From assembly GCA_948470475.1 (NCBI GenBank), contig OX419336.1, positions 22,760,445 through 22,824,444 on the forward strand: a DNA stretch of 64,000 nt, written 5' to 3'. How positions within the stretch are numbered: position 1 is the stretch's first letter; the number at the start of each line of letters is the position of its first letter. Positions 57,801-64,000 of this stretch are shown here, piece after piece. The notes under the pieces are model-generated. The model was not told where the DNA came from and made no database searches. It worked only from the letters and a program-made list of their open reading frames with translations. The position numbers and the translations under genes were made by a program. The stretch is from Galaxea fascicularis. Taxonomy: Eukaryota > Cnidaria > Anthozoa > Scleractinia > Euphylliidae.

Positions 57801-59654
57801 CAGCGTTCTATATGAGCGAAAACTCATTTTCATTACAAAGACTTTGCACTTAGACTCGCTTTGAAACAGAGGCTCAAGCGATCTCGGAAATGGCCTATTT
57901 GTTGACAGAAATAAATGAGTTCAACATCATCATTTTTGAGCTCTATTGTTTCATCGTGTTAGTTTATTCACCTCAGTGTCGGTGGCCAGTGGTGGATTAG
58001 CCTGCGCAGTAATCATAAATCGACTGGTCAAAGCCTTGAAACTTCACTGCAGTTACATGTGAAGGCTTTAGCGATAACTTTGCCCGTCTGGTTTTTTTTC
58101 AGAGTTCGTAAATTCAAATCCTGTGGAAGGCATTAGTGATGGCACACTGCAGATGACGTTTCTTGAACTCAGACAGGTATAATAGAAATAAACTGTTGAC
58201 TAGCAAAGACAGTTGAGGGTAACTCGTGTATTAGCACTGATTTTCTTACAAAATCGTGAGGTTAAACTGCGTTGTGCAGCATAAGTGGAAAGCATTGTTG
58301 ATTAGCTAGCATTTGGATGATTCCACGTGAAAATTCCATGTACAGATTCGAAAGTTTTGACCACCACGTATAACTTTCGTTCCGTAGTATTGGCATTTGA
58401 AAGGGAATTGTTGAAAATGTGTAATGTTTCTCCATCAGCTGGTGGATTTGCTGTTAAACGCGGACTGGTCCACATACTTTGCTGATCATGGCACCACCAC
58501 CAGTAAATACAGTCGAGTCAACCCATGTGTGGTAGCAAGACTGCTGGAGAAGTAAGTGGTATATTAGGGACGGGACGGGCGGGACGCGACGAAAGCTTAT
58601 GGAATGTTGCCATCGTGATTGGACCGGGTAACTGTGTTCTCGTTTAAAAACAATAGTTTGTTGCCCTTTTATTAACATTGTCCCAAATGTTGAAAAAAAG
58701 AATTACCTACTTTTAGCTGATGATTGCTTGCTGTTTATGTTAATTTTTGTTTGTTGTGTTATCATCGTTATTTTTTGCCCAGCCGTAAATTCGTTGAATT
58801 GGAACAGTGAAATTTGGGTGGAAGGCGTCTTCGCAAAATGACTTTCTTACATTCATAAGTTGCTGTCTGTAGTGAATCTTTATACAGTTGACTCAAAAAA
58901 AAAGTATTTTACGTACATTTAGCTCATTACCAGGGTGCGATTTCTGACATTTCAAATACAGTTTTAAGAAAGCTGACCACAAAATTGAGAAAACGTTGGT
59001 TTACTTTGCCTGAAAAGCTACCACTGATCGATGGAAAAGCGACTTAAAAATTTCTCGGTCCCGAAATGTCTTCCGCAGTTTTTTTTGAGTGGAATAGAAG
59101 CTGATAATAGAATGCTTCCTGCTCTGGTATGGATTTCATGATGATATGACTAGTTTGCATAAGAGCAAAGTCATTAACGTCAGACAGAAAGAAAGCTATC
59201 AAAGTAGACTCAATTGCAACTTCTCTTCCACTCCAAAGGCAGGGTTTGGCGGTGAGCCGCTTGGTTGATGTGGAGCCTTCAGTGTTTGAAAATTCACGGG
59301 GTTTGTGGTAGAGCGTAACCGTTTTCGTATAACCTACATATATTTTATCTTGTTCTGAAATTATGCGAGGTTTTTATGAAGACTAATATACCCTCTCGTC
59401 AAATTTTTCTATTTTAAGTCAGAGTAGTCATTTGTGGAGGAGGACCGTTTTTCACCGCAGTGGACGCGTCTTCTCATTGGGTTAATTTTTACTCTGATGT
59501 CCTAATCTTTGTCCGCTTTAGGATGATGGACACTGGTAAGAAGCGAATGATAACTCTGAAGAAAGCTGAACGAGAGCGCAAAAAACTTAACGAGACAATC
59601 CTGAAGCGACTGAAGACATTGGATGCAGAGACTGCAGGGGCCTCAATGATGTAA
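31329..59654 (+). CDS. EXOC6: Exocyst complex component 6 (Sec15), 31 coding exons
   Basis: Sec15 subunit of the exocyst, a Rab-GTPase effector that tethers secretory vesicles to the plasma membrane. Exons: 31329-31420, 31581-31746, 38050-38097, 38204-38294, 39017-39062, 39315-39377, 40498-40579, 41714-41773, 46172-46237, 47233-47307, 47669-47755, 47881-47927, 48290-48343, 49152-49224, 49551-49622, 50226-50275, 50797-50844, 51852-51957, 52595-52651, 52759-52811, 53680-53744, 53878-53924, 54266-54345, 55140-55194, 55770-55842, 56571-56677, 56935-57015, 57199-57259, 58103-58176, 58439-58551, 59522-59654. They sum to 2325 bases (774 aa plus stop), every junction GT-AG and in phase. Family landmarks are IEKMCNYHYQGF, QDLVDFSPVYKCLYI, NYYRKQRRKQARL, STNLLLTRTLNG, AQTACMSSCKYL and DWSTYFADHG. 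Slightly shorter than vertebrate EXOC6 (about 804 aa), mostly at the exon 8-9 linker. EXOC6 versus EXOC6B cannot be separated. Confidence 0.95.
33600..33895 (-). mobile_element. tRNA-derived SINE (minus)
   Basis: In reverse complement: A-box region GGCTCAGTGGTAGAGC, B box GGTCGTGGGTTCAAACCCC, then AGATAAGGACGATAACCCGT, core GACGTTAAAGAACCCACACA and a tail with GTTCCCGGTGTGCTGGTCTG. It lies in EXOC6 intron 2. Confidence 0.75.
34088..34280. repeat. MITE with GGGACATTTGCACGATGACG ends
   Basis: Inverted arms of about 55 bases: AGGACATTTGCACGATGACG...CTACAACTACCAGAATTC on the left and the complement on the right, with a few mismatches and an AT-rich centre. Confidence 0.75.
35153..35960 (-). pseudogene. 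Broken coding remnant in EXOC6 intron 2 (unknown family)
   Basis: Protein-like frames follow one another on the minus strand: 35960-35828 (VDLSTAMANGVVSNTLKPL), 35825-35700 (GSLRELEANVKNIM), 35705-35460 (TTDEKCSLKKLSGN), and 35394-35153 (LSDVLENCEVFEKAMQL, then a basic KIKYRKKFRSRYAKF). They are separated by frame shifts near 35826 and 35705 and a possible splice near 35498. This could be a decayed transposon-encoded protein, a processed pseudogene or a short antisense multi-exon gene. I do not recognise the family. Confidence 0.4.
36127..36154. repeat. Short perfect hairpin ACTCGGGC/GCCCGAGT
   Basis: ACTCGGGCCTTCC...GGAAGCCCGAGT lies behind a (AAAC)n run and resembles a small terminator-like stem. 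No function can be assigned. Confidence 0.4.
36491..37436. mobile_element. Element with GGGTCGTGGGTC-rich inverted ends
   Basis: The left end (TAAATCGCATGGGTGGGTGG then GGTCGTGGGTCGTGGGTC) and the right end (complement TAATCGGCGTGGGTGGGTGG then GGTCGTGGG) face each other 0.9 kb apart. The interior has no recognisable ORF. The G-rich arms could form quadruplexes. Confidence 0.5.
38772..38934. repeat. 63-bp-arm inverted repeat (EXOC6 intron 5' of exon 5)
   Basis: Arms 38772-38834 and 38872-38934 match with one mismatch around a 37-base loop. The core of each arm is GATCTCAGGTCATTTTTGAT/its complement. Confidence 0.88.
39518..39890. repeat. MITE with TAAAGGGGCA-TATCA ends
   Basis: The left end GTAAAGGGGCAATATCACG and the right end, whose complement reads CTTTAAAGGGGCAGTATCATG, face each other 370 bp apart. 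No ORF. Confidence 0.5.
40130..40230. repeat. Foldback repeat GTTGCT-AAGCAT-GGTTAG
   Basis: Inverted ends GTTGCTCAAAGCATAGTTAG and (complement) GTTGCTTGAAGCATGGTTAG enclose about 45 bp. Confidence 0.5.
40873..41038. repeat. Foldback MITE (CTTACTAACCTCGTTTTCA end)
   Basis: Imperfect inverted repeat over the whole 165 bp: CTTACTAACC...GTACTGTAAGTT pairs with AACTTACAGCATAG...GGTTACTAAG. The centre is GGCCCGAGCG...GCTTGGGC. It lies in EXOC6 intron 7. Confidence 0.65.
41802..42769 (-). repeat. 3' LTR of the element (left copy)
   Basis: 968-bp terminal direct repeat. It holds the last five codons and stop of the element ORF in its first bases (element orientation). Confidence 0.95.
42753..44747 (-). 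CDS. Gag-protease polyprotein with coiled-coil tail (664 aa)
   Basis: The start is ATG 44747 (MADKSIDYKSW), about 75 bases inside the internal region; the frame is open upstream into the LTR, but the internal Met is a better start. Domains: a Glu/Arg-rich coiled coil (residues about 75-155), a SCAN-like Gag capsid region (about 165-320), a CCHC zinc knuckle (CYKCGKSGHMSFNC, about residue 385), and a retropepsin-like aspartic protease with DSGC (VDSGCTRTLVHEKF, about residue 435) and a C-terminal LLGRSSF. In place of the expected reverse transcriptase there is a long Glu/Lys/Ala-rich coiled coil (about 515-625), then a hydrophobic tail. The last codons run through the polypurine tract, with the stop inside the 3' LTR. 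Intact, hence recently active. Confidence 0.85.
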   Translation of the reverse strand: MADKSIDYKSWSLEELRAEARKRFILFTQKDGVKTLASKLRTHDKLMSEEEANTEETAISEETVDEERAGNLTFDQWLQLLQMERQIRMEEREAEREKREYERQIERERQEHESQKAREEEERLVREEERLRKLRIEKEEFAVREVGRQQSSVRKPKFMKIREMREGEDIDDYFRIFEMTAKAQGLPEDEWVGNLVPKLTEKAKSIYLEIPDPAAQSYEESKSIIIKGYQLTADHYRYRFRTSEKKPDEDFVQWGYRTRRYLNRWMAVAEATGDVEKILEQFMMERLLDAVSPELRAWLKEQKPRTAEELGNLANLHVQSRKGPLVEGRYASFGKNKGGSFQKESQNKREPPIKEQVSGEQTKPGITPSRRNLRSPVTCYKCGKSGHMSFNCGKGNNRPAQGYLLCMTPLESHELEFPSCNVQGKIEGKSAEMIVDSGCTRTLVHEKFVKNGSLTGEEMSVLTATGERLIVPLAKVEIESGQGKHVELVGVLDKLPVDCLLGRSSFGQTLSKENVLKQWEQFQEEKHAALQKAAEETERVKQEEMKNLAENLTKKLRNEAALEREIAIGEALAIARKQAERRRQQSIEETKQDCESKAAAEAATVARIHKSRCDELNQRINNLTNLLELVHPIPSHLYYFFFPFYFCVPTPKIDFFGGKVSRNF
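42770..42783 (-). promoter_or_regulatory. Polypurine tract of the LTR element
   Basis: In element orientation CTTTGGGGGGAAGG immediately precedes the 3' LTR. It would prime plus-strand DNA synthesis. Confidence 0.85.
44821..44838 (-). promoter_or_regulatory. Primer-binding site (tRNA-Leu type)
   Basis: In element orientation TGGTGTCAGGAGTGGGAT starts 4 bases after the 5' LTR. It is complementary to the 3' end of tRNA-Leu(CAG) as I remember it from animals (ATCCCACTCCTGACA plus CCA). Confidence 0.75.
44843..45810 (-). repeat. 5' LTR of the element (right copy)
   Basis: 968-bp terminal direct repeat. It should contain the element promoter; in the host orientation it is followed by the ATTAG duplication. 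Confidence 0.95.
45816..46171. other. Remainder of EXOC6 intron 8
   Basis: Ordinary AT-rich intron; no repeat or ORF of note. It leads to the TTTAG acceptor of exon 9. Confidence 0.6.
49930..50131 (-). mobile_element. tRNA-derived SINE (minus, Leu/Ser-like head)
   Basis: In reverse complement: GGCAGGATGGCCGAGTGGTT (A box), GGTGACCTGGGTTCAAATCC (B box), then a body with GTTTGTGCCTGGTTCAACTC and GGTCTGCCTCCTGCCAGTTG, and an AT-rich tail. It lies in the intron between EXOC6 exons 15 and 16. Confidence 0.75.
51012..51299 (+). mobile_element. tRNA-derived SINE with duplicated tail (plus)
   Basis: The tRNA-like head at 51106-51177 (CATAGCTCAGTTGGTAGAGA and GGTCACGGGTTCAAGCCCC) is followed by GTCCTGAATTTTTTTCAGGC and the body. 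The tail unit TTTCATATCCGCAGTTCACA, continuing to GCATCATTCACT, occurs both before the head (51016-51063) and at the end (51247-51292), as in a SINE dimer whose first member lost its 5' part. Confidence 0.75.
54644..54957. repeat. MITE with GGACCGTTCATTTTTTTATG ends
   Basis: Inverted ends of about 22 bases enclose about 270 bp, containing several C runs of 8-11 on the right half and G runs on the left. It lies in the intron between EXOC6 exons 23 and 24. Confidence 0.75.
57555..57899. repeat. MITE family C, copy 1 (TGGCCTATT end) with adjoining GGTTAGCCTGG repeat
   Basis: The foldback 57721-57899 has arms GGGCCATCTCCGAGTTCGCT/its complement and CTATTTCAAAGCGAGTC/GACTCGCTTTGAAACAGAG. It is preceded by GGGTTAGCCTGGTTCACCAA and GGCGTCACGTGAAAACGC. 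The same two components recur at 62165-62462 in another order. Confidence 0.7.
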
Positions 59655-61860
59655 TGGTTTTCGGTTGGTCACAATGAGTCGATAATATCCGCTGATTAGA
59701 TTGGCAAAGAGTTTGTTGACAGTCTTACATCTTGCACTAGATCAGAGTTGCGGGAAACATGACACAATCAATGGCAGAAGAAAATTTAACGCTCGAATGG
59801 GCAACAGTAAGATGATGCGCAAGGTCTTTTTCAGTCTGTAAAGTTTACAACGCGAGAAAAGAAAGCCCTGAAGTAGTAATGTTGTAGAGGAGAATACCCA
59901 TGAATTTGACCCGGGATGGTCGGGTTTATATGTTGATTCGTCAGAACGACAGTAAAACTGCGATTCGGTTGTTAAACGTCAAGCAAATTTTTCTCTGGTG
60001 ACGTTCAATGTTGTCAGTCTAAGACGAGACCTTATCCGGTGTCGAGTTTATGATGCTGCACGCCTTTTTCACTTGTCTCCTTTGTACGTCCCGTAGGAAG
60101 CGTCACGCAATGCTTAAGCTTCCTCAAATGCTTGCGTCACTACCTAAGCAATGGTTACATACTTCAAGGGCACAAACAGCTTAAAGTCGATATTATAGAA
60201 GTGCAGTTTCTTGGGCTGACTGAAGATAAGAGGTGTCCTCGTTACAAAGGTTGGGTTTAAGTTCTTTTAGCACGAGCGAGTTCTTTTTTTTTACTATAAA
60301 AATGAACGTTGGTTGTGCGATGGACGAAAAAGGTTATCAAATTTAGTCTAAGCAGAAGACGTTGTTAAGAAATGGACAGGGTGAAGCTGTTTGGTTTCCA
60401 AGTTCCAAGTCATTTCGAGTAATTTAATATTGGTTTGCTTCCCACCCACCAGAGATGTCTGCCAACTTGGTTTAGAATCAAAATATTTCAATTCTATTAC
60501 AAATGTTATCATTAATTTTTCCATTATATTTCCCGCAAAGGCGTGCACTTAACCTCTTTGCATGCTTTCAAGAATTTGTTGCAGAAGCAAATTTGCTTCT
60601 AAGAAAGGAGTTAGCTAGTTATTTTTAATGTAACTAAGCAAATTGCCCTTCCGATCAAGCAGATATGTTTCTTAAGTCTCCTTGAAACATTTGGACTCTG
60701 CAACAGTTACAGTACGAGAAAATATTTTTTCGGGAACAGTATTAGTTTAGCGCTGAAAGAGCTGGTGCAGCTGTGTCGTCCAAGCTGGCCACGGTTTTTC
60801 CTGGTAAGCTTCTTCCAGGCCTTTTTCCTTGGGTTTTCAACGAATAACATATTTTAGTTAGTTTGCAAAAAAAAAAACCTTAAAATGAATTTATTGAGGT
60901 GCTTTTCAGTTTGTTTATGCAATTCAAATTTTATCTACTTTTGTACGAGAAATTTTTTAAGTTTACAAGAAATGAATTCATGTACATAACTATTCACTTA
61001 TGCATAGGTGAAAATCATTTAGGTTAAAGTAAATACCGTCCGGCAATGTAAAAATACTAGGGTATTGACTATTAATTTAACTTTAACGACTAAAACGTTT
61101 CGATTTATGAGACATCAATAAAACGGCTGATACAGGAAAAAACTGTAATGGGTGATTTCCTTGCTCGCATATCAAATATAAGGAATTTATACCATACTTC
61201 AACATCTTTACTGAGTATTATTACCGGGTGATTAAAATGATGCGCGCGCTCTGATTTGACAAGGAATACTTCATGCCCCGCTGTACAATCCATCAAATAT
61301 TTTCGCTTGTGCGCGGTTGGTCTAAACGCATCACGTGAATATCCTAGTGTTCCCCTAATGCTTGTTGGGAAAAACAGTTGAAGGATAATAAATACAATCT
61401 CCATTTGCCTTTAAAAATATGCTCGGATATAAGTAGTAGAAAAGTCGGGACCGGTTCTATTAGCGCGCGGAGGAATACATTAACACATATGACGTCATAG
61501 GCTATTGTCTGTATCTCATGAAAAAATGCCCAGGATTCTCATTAACGTGTGGAAGAATACATTAACGGCATCAATAGACATCTTACCGCGCGCGTGTAAC
61601 ATCACCTTCCCTCCTCCTCAATTCCATTGTTTCCCTCCACCATGACTCACCACACAATAGAATTGCGGTGGTGGTGGTAGTGGAGGGAAAACAATAGAAT
61701 TGTGGTGGAAAACACGGAGGAGGAAAACAATGTGAGGTTAGGGTGATTGTTTTAGGAAGATCAGAGAAAAAGGTCACTGAGTTTGGTCAAGTAAGGGAAG
61801 CTTGCTTGGACGCCTTCACTTTCAAATTAACAGAGTTATAGATTCTCTTCCTTTATTCTT
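59655..61860. other. EXOC6 3' flank
   Basis: No gene found. AATAAA candidates at 61109 and farther are too distant to assign confidently. Near-direct repeats with GGAATACATTAAC / AGAATACATTAAC lie at 61470 and 61553. Confidence 0.4.
61618..61702. repeat. Imperfect hairpin AATTCCATTGTTTCCCTCCAC
   Basis: The left arm AATTCCATTGTTTCCCTCCAC pairs with GTGGAGGGAAAACAATAGAATT, with (GGT)n in the loop side. The motif is partly repeated downstream to 61730. Confidence 0.6.
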
Positions 61861-62164
61861 AATCAACAACCACGTGAAATGCAATGTTCAATCAATGGTT
61901 CGAAACTGGAACTCAACTTAATACGAGCTTTATCCATGGTTCTTTGCGAAACTGCAGGGCTGTCATTACGGGACGGGAAATGGGGAGTTTCCCTTCGTAT
62001 TCTGAGTTGTATCCCCTTGCAGCTACTTTCATGTAAACCCAGCATGTTGGCTTCACTACAGCAACTCGAATCGCCGGCAATTTTTTTCCCACCTTCAAAA
62101 ATTAGTGACAGCAAACTTAAAAACTTTCATATATTAATAAACTATTAACTTCGACTGTTAGACT

Positions 62165-62462
62165 TGTCAAACAGCTATCGAACGTTTTCACATGACGCCA
62201 CGGGGACTATGGTGGTGTACCAAAACGAAGGAACGGCAGCTATAGGTGTACCAGGCTAACCCTCTGAGAATAGGCCATTTCCGAATTACCTCAGGACTAT
62301 TTCAAAGCGAATCTTAGTGCTCATCCTTTCATTTGCAAATAAATTTTCATTCACACGCAAAATAAACTCATTTTCATGTGAATGGAAATTGATTTGTATA
62401 TGAAAGGATGAGAACTAAAACGCTTTGAAAAAGAGGCCCGAGGTAATTCGGACATGGCCTGT
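62165..62462. repeat. MITE family C, copy 2
   Basis: The foldback 62269-62462 (AATAGGCCATTTCCGAATTA at the left; complement-like end GGCCTGTT at the right; arms CATCCTTTCAT.../...ATGAAAGGATG) is related to 57721-57899. The reverse-oriented GGTTAGCCTGGTACACC and GGCGTCATGTGAAAACG lie directly before it. Confidence 0.7.
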
Positions 62463-62914
62463 TGAACTCTATTTTTGAGCAAATAGTTTCTTTTGTTTCA
62501 TTAAACAGATATGGTCGCTGGTCACCCGAGTAAAAACGCTCCATGTTACCAACCGTACAAACAAAAATCAACGACTTATTCGAGACTGAGGAAAACTCAC
62601 ATTTAAGGAAATTTCGTGACAAATTAAGTTCGAAGCTTGTATTCGACCATGCTGATATTTCAAAGAGCTAATCATGTACAATATACAATGAACTAACTTT
62701 CCGACTTGATACCAAATGTTTAATGGATCGAGTATTCCAGGTAAGTTATTGGTACCAGCGGTTACTTTCTTTTACTTCGTCACAAAGCCACAACAAGCTT
62801 TTTTAATCAACCCTGTGATTGTGCTCGGGGAGAGGTCCATGAACACGAGCAGTACTTGAAGCCTTCTCGTCTGTTATAAGGAACGCCAGCTCTTCAGAAT
62901 GTTACGGATTTTTT

Positions 62915-63981
62915 TTAATCCAGGAACATTTTCGAGCGATCATTACACCTCAGATGCTCTTTACTACCACATATTACACATGCCTTCAGTCCCCCGGGGC
63001 CGAATACCCTGTGGGGTTGCACGACCGGCGGGGGTTCCGGTGTTCCCTCAGCACCCTCATAGCCCGACGCCCCGGTGGGCGTGTCTCCCTTTTGACCTCC
63101 CTCACTGGCAGGCTCAGTTCGTGAAGATTTACTTGGAACAAAATCGTCAAAGCGGCGCCATTTTACTGCATGCGTGGACTGCCGTTGTTGAGGCTGTTGT
63201 TGTTGTCTCATTTCACCTTGCGGGCTTTGCTCTTCGCGTGGTTGGCTTCGCCAGTTCATACTGGTATCAGCTCTTGCGGTATTGTTCCGTGGGGAACTTC
63301 CTGCTGTCCATGTAGGTCTGCTCTTTGACTTGGCACTTAACACCGTCATGTGCATAGTCGCGTCCCCGCCGTGGGTGGGTAAGGGAGAAAATCCTGGGGG
63401 AGGGCGTGAAAATGTTTTGGACTGATTAGATTGTTTGGCACTCACTGATACGTTTTTATTCCCCTCAGATGAAACATTCTTAAGCACAGCACTGTAGGAC
63501 TTAGTACTCGAGGGCTGACTCTGCTCTTGGTTTGTTTCAACAAAGGTGCTTACATTAGCAGGTTCAACAGGGGCGGAAGCAAGTGGAGCCGTTTTCTCAG
63601 ACACATCACCTGAAGGGTCCATTAACGGGTAGGGCGATTCTTCCGGAGGGCCCTCAGAGGATCGCTTTCTCTCAGCCCTACTAATATACTTGCGGGATCC
63701 TCTCCGGCTGTACGGAGTTCCATCGTATTCTGTTTGCTCCTTCGAAGGGCTCGTTTTTCTTGTCGGTGAAATTTTCGGCGTCCCCTTGTCGTGATTGTCA
63801 CCACGCATAAGTTGCTGTAGCTCCTGGTTCAGTTTATTCACTTCAATGTTGTGTTCAAGTGCTTTGGTTGGAGACGGAGATTTTGAAGCTTTTTTTCGTT
63901 CTTGGGTGACGTCAACAGATGATGCAGTTTTCTTCTCTGTTGTGGGTCTGGAACTCGTCTTTACATCTTTCTCCAAGAGAC
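62915..63981 (-). CDS. Terminal exon of an unrecognised low-complexity zinc-knuckle protein
   Basis: The exon begins after the acceptor TTTTGTAG (63982-63989) with two bases finishing a codon and reads 354 residues to TAA at 62915-62917; upstream exons lie right of the window. The product is rich in Ser, Pro, Lys and Gln, with a QQQQPQQRQ stretch, a Pro-rich patch (SRPPPGFSPLPTHGG) and short conserved-looking pieces such as KSYSAVLKNV and WRRFDDFVPSK. It ends in CVICGSKEHLRCND, a compact C-X2-C-X4-H-X2-C cluster like a CCHC-type knuckle, which suggests RNA or DNA binding. I cannot name the family. No poly(A) signal is obvious within 200 bases of the stop. Confidence 0.6.
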
Positions 63982-64000
63982 CTACAAAATTAGAAGACGA

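Noticed and set aside
61863..62148. Overlapping open frames on both strands, one with PHFPSRNDSPAVSQRTMDKA
   Set aside because: Mildly protein-like and perhaps a repeat-borne fragment, but no start, splice or family evidence supports a gene.
1..64000. CRISPR arrays, operons, ribosome-binding sites
   Set aside because: The repeats found are tandem minisatellites, SINEs and inverted repeats in a spliced eukaryotic genome; no spacer-repeat structure is present.

Overview
The window looks like nuclear DNA of an animal, most probably a cnidarian and plausibly a stony coral or other anthozoan. Genes are split by GT-AG introns, and the DNA is AT-rich and crowded with MITEs, tRNA-derived SINEs and CR1-like LINE tails. 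The protein-coding exons are metazoan: EXOC6/Sec15, COX17 and large plant-like purple acid phosphatases. I infer the phylum from the repeat families and gene types; no rRNA or mitochondrial marker is present to confirm it.

Layout. 1-600: an inverted pair of Penelope-like terminal sequences. 1127-5313 (+): last five exons of a large purple acid phosphatase (PAP copy 1); its first exon lies left of the window, and a 1.3 kb TIR transposon sits in one intron. 5314-9345: intergenic MITEs and hairpins. 9346-27591 (+): a complete six-exon second PAP. Its 13.7 kb first intron carries, on the opposite strand, an intact 939-codon Crypton-like tyrosine recombinase (15764-18583) and a small downstream ORF (15354-15752), followed by tandem arrays. 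27592-30859: LINE, MITE and SINE debris. 30860-31063 (-): COX17, in one coding exon. 31329-59654 (+): EXOC6/EXOC6B (Sec15), 31 coding exons, 774 aa, with all splice phases consistent. EXOC6 and COX17 are divergent across 265 bp. A very young LTR retrotransposon (41802-45810) encoding Gag and protease but no reverse transcriptase lies antisense in EXOC6 intron 8. 59655-62914: repeats. 62915-63981 (-): terminal exon of an unrecognised low-complexity protein ending in a zinc-knuckle-like motif.

The host genes do not form one pathway: secreted or lysosomal phosphatases, mitochondrial copper delivery and exocytic vesicle tethering. The tandem PAPs are a local duplication. The least ordinary content is mobile: the Crypton-like gene with its second ORF, the Gag-only LTR element with a coiled-coil tail, the Penelope-like inverted pair with a hammerhead-like core, and several long inverted repeats or palindromes.

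Limits. All homology calls are by eye. Exon borders rest on GT-AG sites and reading-phase continuity. UTRs, transcription starts and most poly(A) sites were not resolved.
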